From contig JAGHYP010000164.1 of assembly GCA_017743585.1 (NCBI GenBank), forward strand, positions 1 through 6,568: 6,568 nt of DNA. Direction: 5' to 3'. The position numbers and the translations under genes were made by a program. Positions 1 through 4,821 of the stretch are shown here, one piece after another. How positions within the stretch are numbered: position 1 is the first letter of the stretch; every line of letters starts with the position of its first letter. Source of the DNA: Chloroflexota bacterium. Its GTDB lineage: Bacteria > Chloroflexota > Anaerolineae > Aggregatilineales > UBA2796. Below the pieces are notes generated by a model. It saw nothing but the letters and a program-made list of their open reading frames with translations, was not told the origin of the DNA and made no database searches.

Positions 1-1
1 G

Positions 2-718
2 ATCGGCATCACTGCGCTGCTCCTGATGGGCGTGCTATCGCCGCCCGAGGCGCTTGCGCCGCGCACAGTGACGCCGCTGCGCGCCCTCGTCTTGCCCAGC
101 CCAACTCCCACGCCGACTGCGACGCGCACCTCTACGCCGACCGCCACGCCGAGTCCGACGGCGACTCCTACGCTCACCTTCAGCCCGAGTCCGACGCAAA
201 CTGCGTCAGCCACTGCCACTGCGACCGCCACAGCGACCGTCACGCGCACGCCGAGCCTCACTCATACCGCGAGCGCGACTGCCACTGCCACTGATACATC
301 CACGCCGTCTTCGACGCCTACCAAGACGCTGACTGCCACGCCGAGCTTCACGCCGACGCCCGCTTTCCCGCTCGTGCCGCTGCGGACAACTTTCACGCGC
401 TTCCCAAACAGAGAAGATTGCGCCTTTCAAGGCATCAGCGGCATCGTCATCGGCTTGCAACAGGAGCGCCTCACGGCGCGAGTCGGCATTCAAGTGCAGG
501 TGACGGGCAAAAATTTTGCGCGGCGCGCTGCGCTTGGGAGCGATCCCGCTTACGGCTGGCTGATCCAAGTCGGCGAGCGCCCCAGGCGCGCCGCCTATCG
601 CGTCCAGCTGCTCAGCCGCGAAGATGTTATACTCTCGCCCGCTGTGACTGTTCAGTTTGATGGCCGTTGCGAACGCAATCTCGCCCAAGTGGACTTCATG
701 CAAGTTCGACCCTTCTAG
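2..718 (+). CDS. Stalked cell-surface protein with T/P-rich linker and two-cysteine C-terminal domain (5' partial)
   Basis: The function is not recognised. The frame is open to the left edge, and the residues before the ATG at 26 (IGITALLL) continue a hydrophobic segment, so the true start lies outside the window and the ATG at 26 is probably internal. Numbering from that ATG, residues 1-12 end the hydrophobic segment, about 26-112 are a Thr/Pro/Ala/Ser linker, and about 114-230 form a globular, probably beta-rich domain with cysteines at 132 and 215. The C-terminal domain is clearly homologous to that of the next gene: both share a C-x-(F/W)-Q start, a Y-x-VQLL strand, and a final G-x-C-x-x-N followed by a V-x-F-x-Q segment. 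I infer an extracytoplasmic domain held away from the membrane by the linker, perhaps closed by a disulfide. The next gene starts 18 bp downstream, which suggests one transcript. The reading frame is secure; any binding or enzymatic role is unknown. Confidence 0.85.
   Translation: MGITALLLMGVLSPPEALAPRTVTPLRALVLPSPTPTPTATRTSTPTATPSPTATPTLTFSPSPTQTASATATATATATVTRTPSLTHTASATATATDTSTPSSTPTKTLTATPSFTPTPAFPLVPLRTTFTRFPNREDCAFQGISGIVIGLQQERLTARVGIQVQVTGKNFARRAALGSDPAYGWLIQVGERPRRAAYRVQLLSREDVILSPAVTVQFDGRCERNLAQVDFMQVRPF
101..361 (+). repeat. Low-complexity Thr/Pro/Ala linker-coding repeat
   Basis: Degenerate ACN-CCN and ACN-GCN codons run through this segment of the first gene, encoding roughly 87 residues of T, P, A and S. 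There is an internal duplication at protein level: TASATATAT occurs twice, about 20 residues apart. The third codon positions vary, so this is an old, drifting repeat and not a recent exact tandem expansion. Such linkers are common in Chloroflexota exported proteins and are expected to be extended and possibly O-glycosylated; glycosylation is inference. Confidence 0.8.
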
Positions 719-736
719 CTAGAGAGACTCTAGGCT

Positions 737-1645
737 ATGGCTGAGGAAAGACCGCCTTTCTGGCCTGAAGAGACCGCGCCTGATGATGAGCCGCTCAGGG
801 CTTATGACCTGCCCGCTGAGCCTGTTGTGCGCCGCACGCGCCGAAAGCCGCCGCCAGATGCCGCGCTGCAATACTCCGATGAGCCGCCGTCGAGCGGCTA
901 CGGCTGCGCTGATGTGGTCACCGCCTTCTTCATTCTGCTCTCAGTAGGCATCGTCTCGCTCACTATCTTGCTGATCGCCCATCCACACGCGCCGATCAAT
1001 CCATTTCCGCCGCCTACGCCGCTCGCCCTGCTCGTCCTAGCGACGCCTGAGCCAACGCTGACGCCGAGCGCCACGTTCACGCCTGAGCCGCCTACCTTGC
1101 CGCCGCCCACTGAGCCGCCGACCGCCACGATGACCGAGACACCTATCCCTACGGCCACTGAGACGCCTACGCCAACCATCACGCCGACACCTGTGGTCGG
1201 CGGCATAGTCACGCTGCCGCCGACGGCAGCTGCGCTTGAGTCGTCGCCCGCCTTGCGGAGCACGCGCTCGCCCTATCCGTTCAGCTTGAACGCCATTCGC
1301 TACCAGGCGCACGATGGCAGCGAAGGTTGCCGCTGGCAGAGCTTGGCGGGCTTGGTGCTGAATATGCAAGGGCAGCCGCGCACGCGCGAGGAAGGCAGCT
1401 TGACCGTGCGCATCACCAGCGCTGACGGCAACATCGATGAGTTCCACTACACAGGGGAGCAGCCGAAGTTCGGACCGAGCGGCTTCGAGGCATTTCTCGG
1501 CACAACGCCGCGCGTGGGCGATTACACTGTGCAGCTGCTCGGCATCACAGGCATGCCCATTTCGGAGAAAGTGACCGTGCAAGCGCGCAGCGGCTGCGAT
1601 GAGAACGTCGTCGTGGTCGAGTTCATCCAGAACTACATCTATTGA
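737..1645 (+). CDS. Membrane-anchored stalked surface protein, paralog of the upstream gene
   Basis: This is a complete 302-residue protein whose function is not recognised. Residues 1-59 are a polar, Pro/Glu-rich cytoplasmic tail with a basic cluster RRTRRK (32-37). Residues about 60-81 form one hydrophobic membrane helix, and the basic residues before it predict N-inside, C-outside. Residues about 103-152 are a T/P/E-rich stalk. Residues about 178-302 are the same domain type as in the upstream gene, with cysteines at 198 and 287, the C-R-W-Q start, Y-T-VQLL, and the terminal G-C-D-E-N followed by VVVEF. Its linker holds more glutamate and fewer Ala-Thr dipeptides than the first paralog. 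The ATG at 737 is the first in frame after the upstream stop at 716-718; a weak purine stretch (agagag, 721-726) precedes it. The two genes probably share a transcript. The downstream neighbour is convergent, with only 10 bp between stops. Confidence 0.9.
   Translation: MAEERPPFWPEETAPDDEPLRAYDLPAEPVVRRTRRKPPPDAALQYSDEPPSSGYGCADVVTAFFILLSVGIVSLTILLIAHPHAPINPFPPPTPLALLVLATPEPTLTPSATFTPEPPTLPPPTEPPTATMTETPIPTATETPTPTITPTPVVGGIVTLPPTAAALESSPALRSTRSPYPFSLNAIRYQAHDGSEGCRWQSLAGLVLNMQGQPRTREEGSLTVRITSADGNIDEFHYTGEQPKFGPSGFEAFLGTTPRVGDYTVQLLGITGMPISEKVTVQARSGCDENVVVVEFIQNYIY
1043..1192 (+). repeat. T/P/E-rich stalk-coding low-complexity segment
   Basis: About 50 codons of ACN, CCN and GAG encode the stalk between the membrane helix and the C-terminal domain of the second paralog. 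It is shorter than the linker of the first paralog (about 87 codons) and richer in Glu-Thr-Pro triplets. The two paralogs therefore keep their end domain while the stalk varies in length and composition. Confidence 0.7.
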
Positions 1646-1655
1646 GCCTATGCGT

Positions 1656-3230
1656 TCACTTGGCGAACTCTACGACGCGCGTCTCGCGCAACACCTGCAC
1701 CTTGATCTGACCGGGATACTGCATTGATTCTTCAATCCGCTTGGCGATCTCGCGGGCGAGGCGCGCTGCGCCAACGTCATCCACTTCTTCAGGGCGCACG
1801 ATCACGCGCACCTCGCGCCCTGCTTGCAGCGCGTAGCTCTGCTCTACGCCTTTGAACGAGTTGGCGATCTCTTCAAGGGTGCGCACGCGCTTGATGTAGG
1901 CTTCCAAGCTCTCGCGGCGTGCGCCGGGACGCGCGCCGCTGATCGCGTCAGCCGCCTCGACGATGATCGCCTCGACGCACAGCTGCTCAACTTCGTGATG
2001 ATGGCTGGCGATGCAGTTGATCACCTTCTCGTTCACGCCGTAGCGCTTACAGAACTCCGCGCCGATGATCGCATGCGAACCTTCAGTCTCGTGGTCAATT
2101 GCCTTGCCGATGTCATGCAGCAGGCCGCCCATTTTGGCGACCGCCACATCTGCGCCCAGCTCGGCGGCGATTATGCCCGCTAGATTTGCCGTCTCGATCG
2201 CGTGCGCGTGCTGATTCTGCCCGTAGCTGGTGCGGAACTTCAGGCGCCCTAGCAGTTTGATGATCTCAGGATGCAAGCCTGGCACGCCCGCTTGAATCGC
2301 GGCTGCTTCGCCCTCTTCGCGTATCACGCGCTCTACCTCTTTGCGCGCATCCTCTACCAGCTTTTCGATGCGCGTCGGATGAATGCGCCCGTCCAGCACC
2401 AGTTTGCCCAGCGCGCGGCGCGCCACTTCGCGGCGGATAGGATCGAAGCTGGAGAGCGTGACCGCCTCTGGCGTATCATCCACCACCACATCCACGCCAG
2501 TTGCCTGCTCAAAAGCGCGGATGTTGCGTCCATTGCGCCCGATGATGCGCCCTTTCATCTCCTCCGACGGCAGCGGCACGACGCTGACCGTCAAATCGCA
2601 GACTTGCTCAGAGGCGATGCGCTGAATGGCGAGCGCCACCACTTCGCGCGCACGGCGATCTGCTTCCGTCTTCAGCTCTTCATCCAGCTCGCGCAGCTTG
2701 CGCGCCATATCAGCGCGCACTTCGTTCTCTAGCGAGTCGAGCAAGTGCTGGCGCGCCTCTTCGCGAGTCATCTGCGCCACGCGCTCCAGCTCGGCGCGGC
2801 GCTCCTCATACATCTTGTCGAGCTCCTGGCGGCGCTTATCGAGCGCGCTCTGGCGTTTGTTCAGCTCGCGCTCGCGCGCTTCGAGGCGCGCCAAGCGCTT
2901 ATCGAGCTCTTCGCGCCGTCTATTAAGCCGCTCGGCTTCGCGGTCGTTCTCCTCGCGGCGGCGGCGGATGCTCTCTTCCGCCTCGTTCAGCAGGCGTCGC
3001 GCTTCATCGCGCGCGCGCAGCTCAAGCTCTTTGGCGCGCGAATCAGCTTCTGAGATAATGCGCATTGCCTCTTCATCAGCCAGCTTGCGGCGCGTGGCGA
3101 CATAATCCTCTAATTCGCGCTGCACAGCGCGGCGTGTTCGGTTGCCGAAGATGATCACCACCGCGATGATCACCACACTCACGACGATGAAATCAAGTAT
3201 GCCCAGCACAAGTAGCGAATTGCCGTCCAT
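1656..3230 (-). CDS. rny: Ribonuclease Y (membrane-anchored endoribonuclease)
   Basis: RNase Y is a membrane-bound endoribonuclease that starts decay of many mRNAs and processes some transcripts; it acts at the inner face of the membrane. The 524 residues match the family's usual length of about 510-520. Residues 6-28 are a membrane helix, and about 34-200 a charged Arg/Glu-rich coiled coil. About 213-280 is a KH RNA-binding domain with the GxxG loop GRNG (231-234). An HD domain follows, with H343 (in AHAIE), the H372-D373 pair in LLHDIGKAIDHE, H410-H412 in SHHHE, and D428 in EAADAISGARPG. The C-terminus RETRVVEFAK is typical. All expected catalytic and RNA-binding motifs are present, so it should be active. 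The ATG at 3230 is fixed by the membrane helix starting at residue 6 and by a GAGGGG Shine-Dalgarno 9 nt upstream. It is transcribed alone, convergent with the stalked-protein pair. Confidence 0.98.
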   Translation of the reverse strand: MDGNSLLVLGILDFIVVSVVIIAVVIIFGNRTRRAVQRELEDYVATRRKLADEEAMRIISEADSRAKELELRARDEARRLLNEAEESIRRRREENDREAERLNRRREELDKRLARLEARERELNKRQSALDKRRQELDKMYEERRAELERVAQMTREEARQHLLDSLENEVRADMARKLRELDEELKTEADRRAREVVALAIQRIASEQVCDLTVSVVPLPSEEMKGRIIGRNGRNIRAFEQATGVDVVVDDTPEAVTLSSFDPIRREVARRALGKLVLDGRIHPTRIEKLVEDARKEVERVIREEGEAAAIQAGVPGLHPEIIKLLGRLKFRTSYGQNQHAHAIETANLAGIIAAELGADVAVAKMGGLLHDIGKAIDHETEGSHAIIGAEFCKRYGVNEKVINCIASHHHEVEQLCVEAIIVEAADAISGARPGARRESLEAYIKRVRTLEEIANSFKGVEQSYALQAGREVRVIVRPEEVDDVGAARLAREIAKRIEESMQYPGQIKVQVLRETRVVEFAK

Positions 3231-3239
3231 GCCTCACCA

Positions 3240-3245
3240 CCCCTC
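3240..3245 (-). promoter_or_regulatory. Shine-Dalgarno of rny
   Basis: Read on the minus strand, GAGGGG lies 9 nt before the ATG at 3230, an ideal spacing. A second GAGG lies directly against the start codon and is too close to serve. This supports the chosen rny start. Confidence 0.7.
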
Positions 3246-3247
3246 GT

Positions 3248-3264
3248 CGGCAGGCGCGCTGCCG
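3248..3264 (-). promoter_or_regulatory. GC-rich stem-loop in the rny leader
   Basis: The arms CGGCAG (3248-3253) and CTGCCG (3259-3264) are perfect inverted repeats around a 5-nt loop. The structure sits 2 nt from the Shine-Dalgarno on the upstream side, so the leader RNA could fold a hairpin next to the ribosome site. There is no T tract in the direction of rny, so it is not a terminator. A regulatory role is inference. Confidence 0.4.
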
Positions 3265-3268
3265 TTCG

Positions 3269-3288
3269 CAAGATGAAACAAGATGAAA
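3269..3288. repeat. Perfect 10-bp tandem duplication in the rny leader
   Basis: CAAGATGAAA occurs twice head to tail with no mismatch, between the leader hairpin and the proposed -10 box. On the rny-sense strand this reads TTTCATCTTG twice. It could be a slippage duplication, or two adjacent protein-binding half sites spaced one helical turn apart. Confidence 0.75.
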
Positions 3289-3315
3289 TATAAACGAATC
3301 AAGCCGTGGCTAAGT
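3287..3315 (-). promoter_or_regulatory. Possible rny promoter
   Basis: On the minus strand, TATATT (complement of 3287-3292) is a 5-of-6 match to a sigma-70 -10 box inside an AT-rich patch of otherwise GC-rich DNA. A 17-nt spacer leads to ACTTAG (complement of 3310-3315), a poor -35 box. Transcription would start near 3280, giving a leader of about 50 nt. The weak -35 lies inside the 28-bp palindrome. Confidence 0.3.
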
Positions 3316-3329
3316 GCTTAGCAACGGCT
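3302..3329. promoter_or_regulatory. 28-bp near-perfect palindrome upstream of rny
   Basis: The outer arms AGCCGT (3302-3307) and ACGGCT (3324-3329) and the inner arms GCTAAG (3309-3314) and CTTAGC (3317-3322) pair perfectly. Only the 3308/3323 pair mismatches, and 2 nt form the centre. It overlaps the proposed -35 of rny, as an operator would. On the minus strand a moderately T-rich stretch begins a few bases beyond it, so it could instead be a terminator for minus-strand transcription arriving from the right. The symmetry is seen directly; the role is undecided. Confidence 0.5.
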
Positions 3330-3379
3330 GAGCATGGTGCTTTTCTGAAAACAGTTTTTACTGCTGAAACGCCCTGCGC

Positions 3380-3523
3380 TCAGGTGAGCCGATCTGCTTC
3401 CCCGCCGCAGTATATCATTGCTCGGATAGAAAGCCCTCGCATGGCATGCTTCATGGTGAGCCAAGCCTGCCGCAGCGCTGCCGAGGCGCTGCTGTGATAT
3501 ACCGAACGTTGTTCACAACCCAT
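3380..3523 (-). CDS. Doubtful 47-residue small reading frame
   Basis: An ATG-to-TGA frame encodes 47 residues including LRQAWLTMKHAMRG, a plausible amphipathic helix. No clear Shine-Dalgarno precedes the ATG. Codon choice (GGT, TGT, CAA, TCG, CGA, ATA) is less biased than in the neighbouring genes. A plus-strand frame is also open across the same bases, so openness alone proves nothing. I do not recognise a family. It could be chance or the remnant of a decayed gene. Confidence 0.15.
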   Translation of the reverse strand: MGCEQRSVYHSSASAALRQAWLTMKHAMRGLSIRAMIYCGGEADRLT

Positions 3524-3548
3524 GCCCTGCTACACAACTGAAGACCGC

Positions 3549-3686
3549 TCACAAGTCGCGGTGCGCTTCCAACTCAGCCGCGCTCATCCCTGCCATCGGG
3601 ACGCCTTCGAGCGCGGTAAACTGTATTCCAAAAGTCACCACTCTACCGTTGATTAGGCGTTCCGCCTCAAAGATATAATAAGGCAA
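3549..3686 (-). CDS. Possible 45-residue small protein or gene remnant
   Basis: A minus-strand frame runs from a TTG at 3686 to a TGA at 3549-3551, and an in-frame stop lies just upstream (TAA at 3690-3692). The translation looks protein-like: a hydrophobic N-terminal part (PYYIFEAERLINGRVVTFGI), then a predicted helix (MSAAELEAHRDL), with codons broadly like the local bias. Against it are the TTG start with no Shine-Dalgarno and the very short length. It could be the middle of a decayed gene, a real small protein, or chance. It ends 26 bp before the ATG of the neighbouring small frame but in a different frame. I do not recognise a family. Confidence 0.28.
   Translation of the reverse strand: MPYYIFEAERLINGRVVTFGIQFTALEGVPMAGMSAAELEAHRDL
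3649..3679 (+). promoter_or_regulatory. Possible sigma-70-type promoter
   Basis: TATAAT (3674-3679) is a consensus -10 box. TTGATT (3649-3654) is a reasonable -35 but with a 19-nt spacer, longer than ideal. The spacer holds a small inverted repeat, AGGCG-TTC-CGCCT (3655-3667). It would drive the glycosyltransferase stump and perhaps the Nudix-PPC pair. The box also overlaps Tyr and Ile codons of the opposite-strand small frame, so chance cannot be excluded. Confidence 0.35.
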
Positions 3687-3737
3687 ATTTTATTTTTGCG
3701 CCACAGGCAGGCTGAGAGAGCGATAGCAACACAACAA

Positions 3738-3982
3738 ATGCGGCGCAGCGCCGAAGCTATTGCGCTTCTGCTCACCCTGAGCTTGGCGGCATGGTTGCGA
3801 CTCGGCGCGGCAGGCGTGGCCGAGTTCAAACGCGATGAGGCGAATCTGGCGCGGCTTGCCCTTGATTCAGTCTGGCGCGCTCGCGGGCATTGCTGGCCGG
3901 AGCCAGCTCGAGCTTTTTAGGACTCGGCACGCACGGCAACGGCCTACGGCACGTTCTTGACCCGCGCCTGCGCAAGCGTTGA
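3738..3982 (+). pseudogene. N-terminal stump of a GT-C / family-39 type membrane glycosyltransferase
   Basis: From the ATG at 3738, about 50 residues show a hydrophobic first helix (AIALLLTLSLAAWLRLG) followed by AEFKRDEANLARLAL. This is the arrangement of the first membrane helix and first external loop in ArnT/PMT-like GT-C glycosyltransferases, whose loop carries an acidic catalytic motif (here the RDEA Asp-Glu). Those enzymes transfer sugars from lipid carriers and normally have 400-600 residues with many helices. Here the frame stops at 3918-3920. Near 3881 a different frame resumes a family-like stretch (SFLGLGTHGNGL), which stops at 3980-3982. The rest of the enzyme is absent. I read this as a truncated, frameshifted remnant. 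It could instead be a short single-helix membrane protein. The family call comes from motif resemblance only. Confidence 0.4.
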
Positions 3983-3992
3983 GCGCTTTTTT
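3974..3992 (+). terminator. Weak rho-independent terminator candidate
   Basis: AAGCG (3974-3978) pairs with CGCTT (3984-3988) around a 5-nt loop, and the T run spans 3987-3992. The stem is short (5 bp), so the strength is doubtful. It follows the glycosyltransferase stump and precedes the Nudix gene. Confidence 0.3.
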
Positions 3993-4031
3993 GGTAAACT
4001 GAGATGGTTGCTGAGCAAGAAAACGCGATCC

Positions 4032-4553
4032 ATGAACCTTGAAACCTTGACCGCCGCCTTCCATCAGATTGCGCAAGGCGCTGCGCACACTTCTGACGTG
4101 CCGAGCGACTATCGAAATGCCTTGTGCGATCTCTTCGAAGGTCTGGGCATTCTGCGCCGAGATAGGCGGACTTCCAGCACGCCTACAGCGCACTTTTTCG
4201 TCCAGAGTCTGTTGCGCTACCTTGGAGAAGGCGCGCTGACAGCCGAGGCATGGCATGGCGCGCCTGAAGAGCTGTGCAGTGGCATCGGCGCGACGCTGAG
4301 GCGCGCCTTGGAGCAGCATCGGAGCGAATGCTCGCTGCAGCCGCAGCCCTTGCGCCTAGTCCAAACGACTGTAGCTATCATCAAGGGCACAGCGCCACGG
4401 CGAAGATGTCTATTTGATGCAGTACGATGCGCTCGCGCGTCAATTTCAGCCGATCGGCGGCAAGCGCGAGCCAAGCGACGAGTCAATTGCGGCAATGCTC
4501 ATCCGCGAGTTGCGCGAAGAGCTGGCAATAGAAGATTTGACGCCCGAGCGTGA
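4032..4553 (+). CDS. N-terminal half of a frameshifted Nudix-family protein
   Basis: This frame encodes the start of a protein whose Nudix domain continues in another frame. From the ATG at 4032, residues 1 to about 105 form a helical domain (MNLETLTAAFHQIAQG, YRNALCDLFEGLGIL, a Ser-Thr-Pro turn, then AHFFVQSLLRYLGEG). I cannot assign this domain to a named family; a winged-helix or other helical accessory fold is possible. Residues about 111-120 (VQTTVAIIKG) are the first strand of the Nudix fold. After about 4392 the translation becomes an Arg-rich shadow sequence (RRQARAKRRV) up to the stop at 4551-4553, so the last 53 or so codons are not real protein. The frame also opens upstream to a TTG at 3957, but that stretch looks non-coding. 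No good Shine-Dalgarno is visible. Restoring the frame with the downstream half would give about 262 residues. Confidence 0.6.
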   Translation: MNLETLTAAFHQIAQGAAHTSDVPSDYRNALCDLFEGLGILRRDRRTSSTPTAHFFVQSLLRYLGEGALTAEAWHGAPEELCSGIGATLRRALEQHRSECSLQPQPLRLVQTTVAIIKGTAPRRRCLFDAVRCARASISADRRQARAKRRVNCGNAHPRVARRAGNRRFDARA

Positions 4554-4821
4554 CTTCAAGCTCTATCCACTGCTCGAAGGCGTGCGCGATCTCGGTATCT
4601 CAGAAAGCACACATGTGCTCTCTGCCTATGAGCATAGCTTCTACCAGCTGCTCGACGTGCGCTTCCACCTGCCTGAAAACGGCACCACACGCTGGCTGAC
4701 CGAGTGCGAGCTGCTCAGCGGGCGCACGCAAGATGGTCGCAAGGTCTCGCGCTTGTCAGCCACACATCTTGCCGAAGTGCTGCCTGCGCTTGGTTACAGT
4801 CTGAGCGCTGCTTTAGAATGA
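4414..4821 (+). CDS. Nudix hydrolase domain (C-terminal part of the frameshifted gene)
   Basis: Nudix enzymes cleave nucleoside diphosphates linked to another group, using divalent metal bound by the Nudix-box glutamates. Numbering from the TTG at 4414, the box starts at GG (15-16) and runs through E23, R31-E32 and E35-E36. It departs from the consensus GX5EX7REUXEEXGU in two ways: one extra residue before the first conserved Glu, and Ala at the last Gly. The metal-binding glutamates are kept. Residues upstream in this frame (HGEDVYL, from 4396) are clearly part of the domain, so neither TTG 4414 nor ATG 4417 is a true start. The frame is closed by TAG at 4372-4374, and the preceding half lies in another frame. 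The C-terminal part (SAYEHSFYQL, then WLTECELLSGRTQDGR) resembles Nudix proteins with an FQPIGG-type box, including SMODS-associated ones, but no signalling gene lies nearby. The stop overlaps the next ATG. Confidence 0.75.
   Translation: MMQYDALARQFQPIGGKREPSDESIAAMLIRELREELAIEDLTPERDFKLYPLLEGVRDLGISESTHVLSAYEHSFYQLLDVRFHLPENGTTRWLTECELLSGRTQDGRKVSRLSATHLAEVLPALGYSLSAALE

Larger units (their letters stand above)
3330..3737. other. Gene-poor stretch between rny and the glycosyltransferase stump
   Basis: No secure gene is visible here. The stretch is less GC-rich than the coding regions and has short AT runs at 3349-3360 and 3671-3697. Its only possible coding content is two minus-strand frames under 50 codons, listed separately, and an overlapping plus-strand frame with no family resemblance. 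A TATAAT box lies near its right end. There is no tRNA fold, repeat array or insertion-sequence end. Confidence 0.6.

Noticed and set aside
101..361. CRISPR-like or minisatellite array
   Set aside because: The repeats follow codon periodicity, lack constant-length spacers, and encode a T/P linker in an open frame.
898..1582. Long minus-strand frames opposite the second stalked gene, rich in Gly/Val or Arg
   Set aside because: They are the mirror of the T/P-rich codons and the GC bias of the plus-strand gene; their translations are low-complexity with no domain or ribosome site.
1824..3105. Several plus-strand frames opposite rny, including a Ser/Arg-rich one
   Set aside because: rny is complete and unambiguous on the minus strand. 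The Ser/Arg composition is what the antisense of an Arg/Glu coiled coil gives.
3306..3497. 63-codon plus-strand frame starting with GTG
   Set aside because: Its start lies inside the 28-bp palindrome, there is no ribosome site, and the translation has no recognisable feature.
4375..4400. Programmed +1 ribosomal frameshift in the Nudix gene
   Set aside because: No slippery codon followed by a stop or rare codon, as in prfB, and no stimulatory signal is visible. A mutation or sequence error is simpler.
4704..4817. In-frame upstream extension of the PPC gene to an ATG at 4704
   Set aside because: It would bury the signal peptide and overlap the Nudix coding sequence by 118 bases. The ATG at 4818 gives a classical signal peptide and an ATGA overlap.
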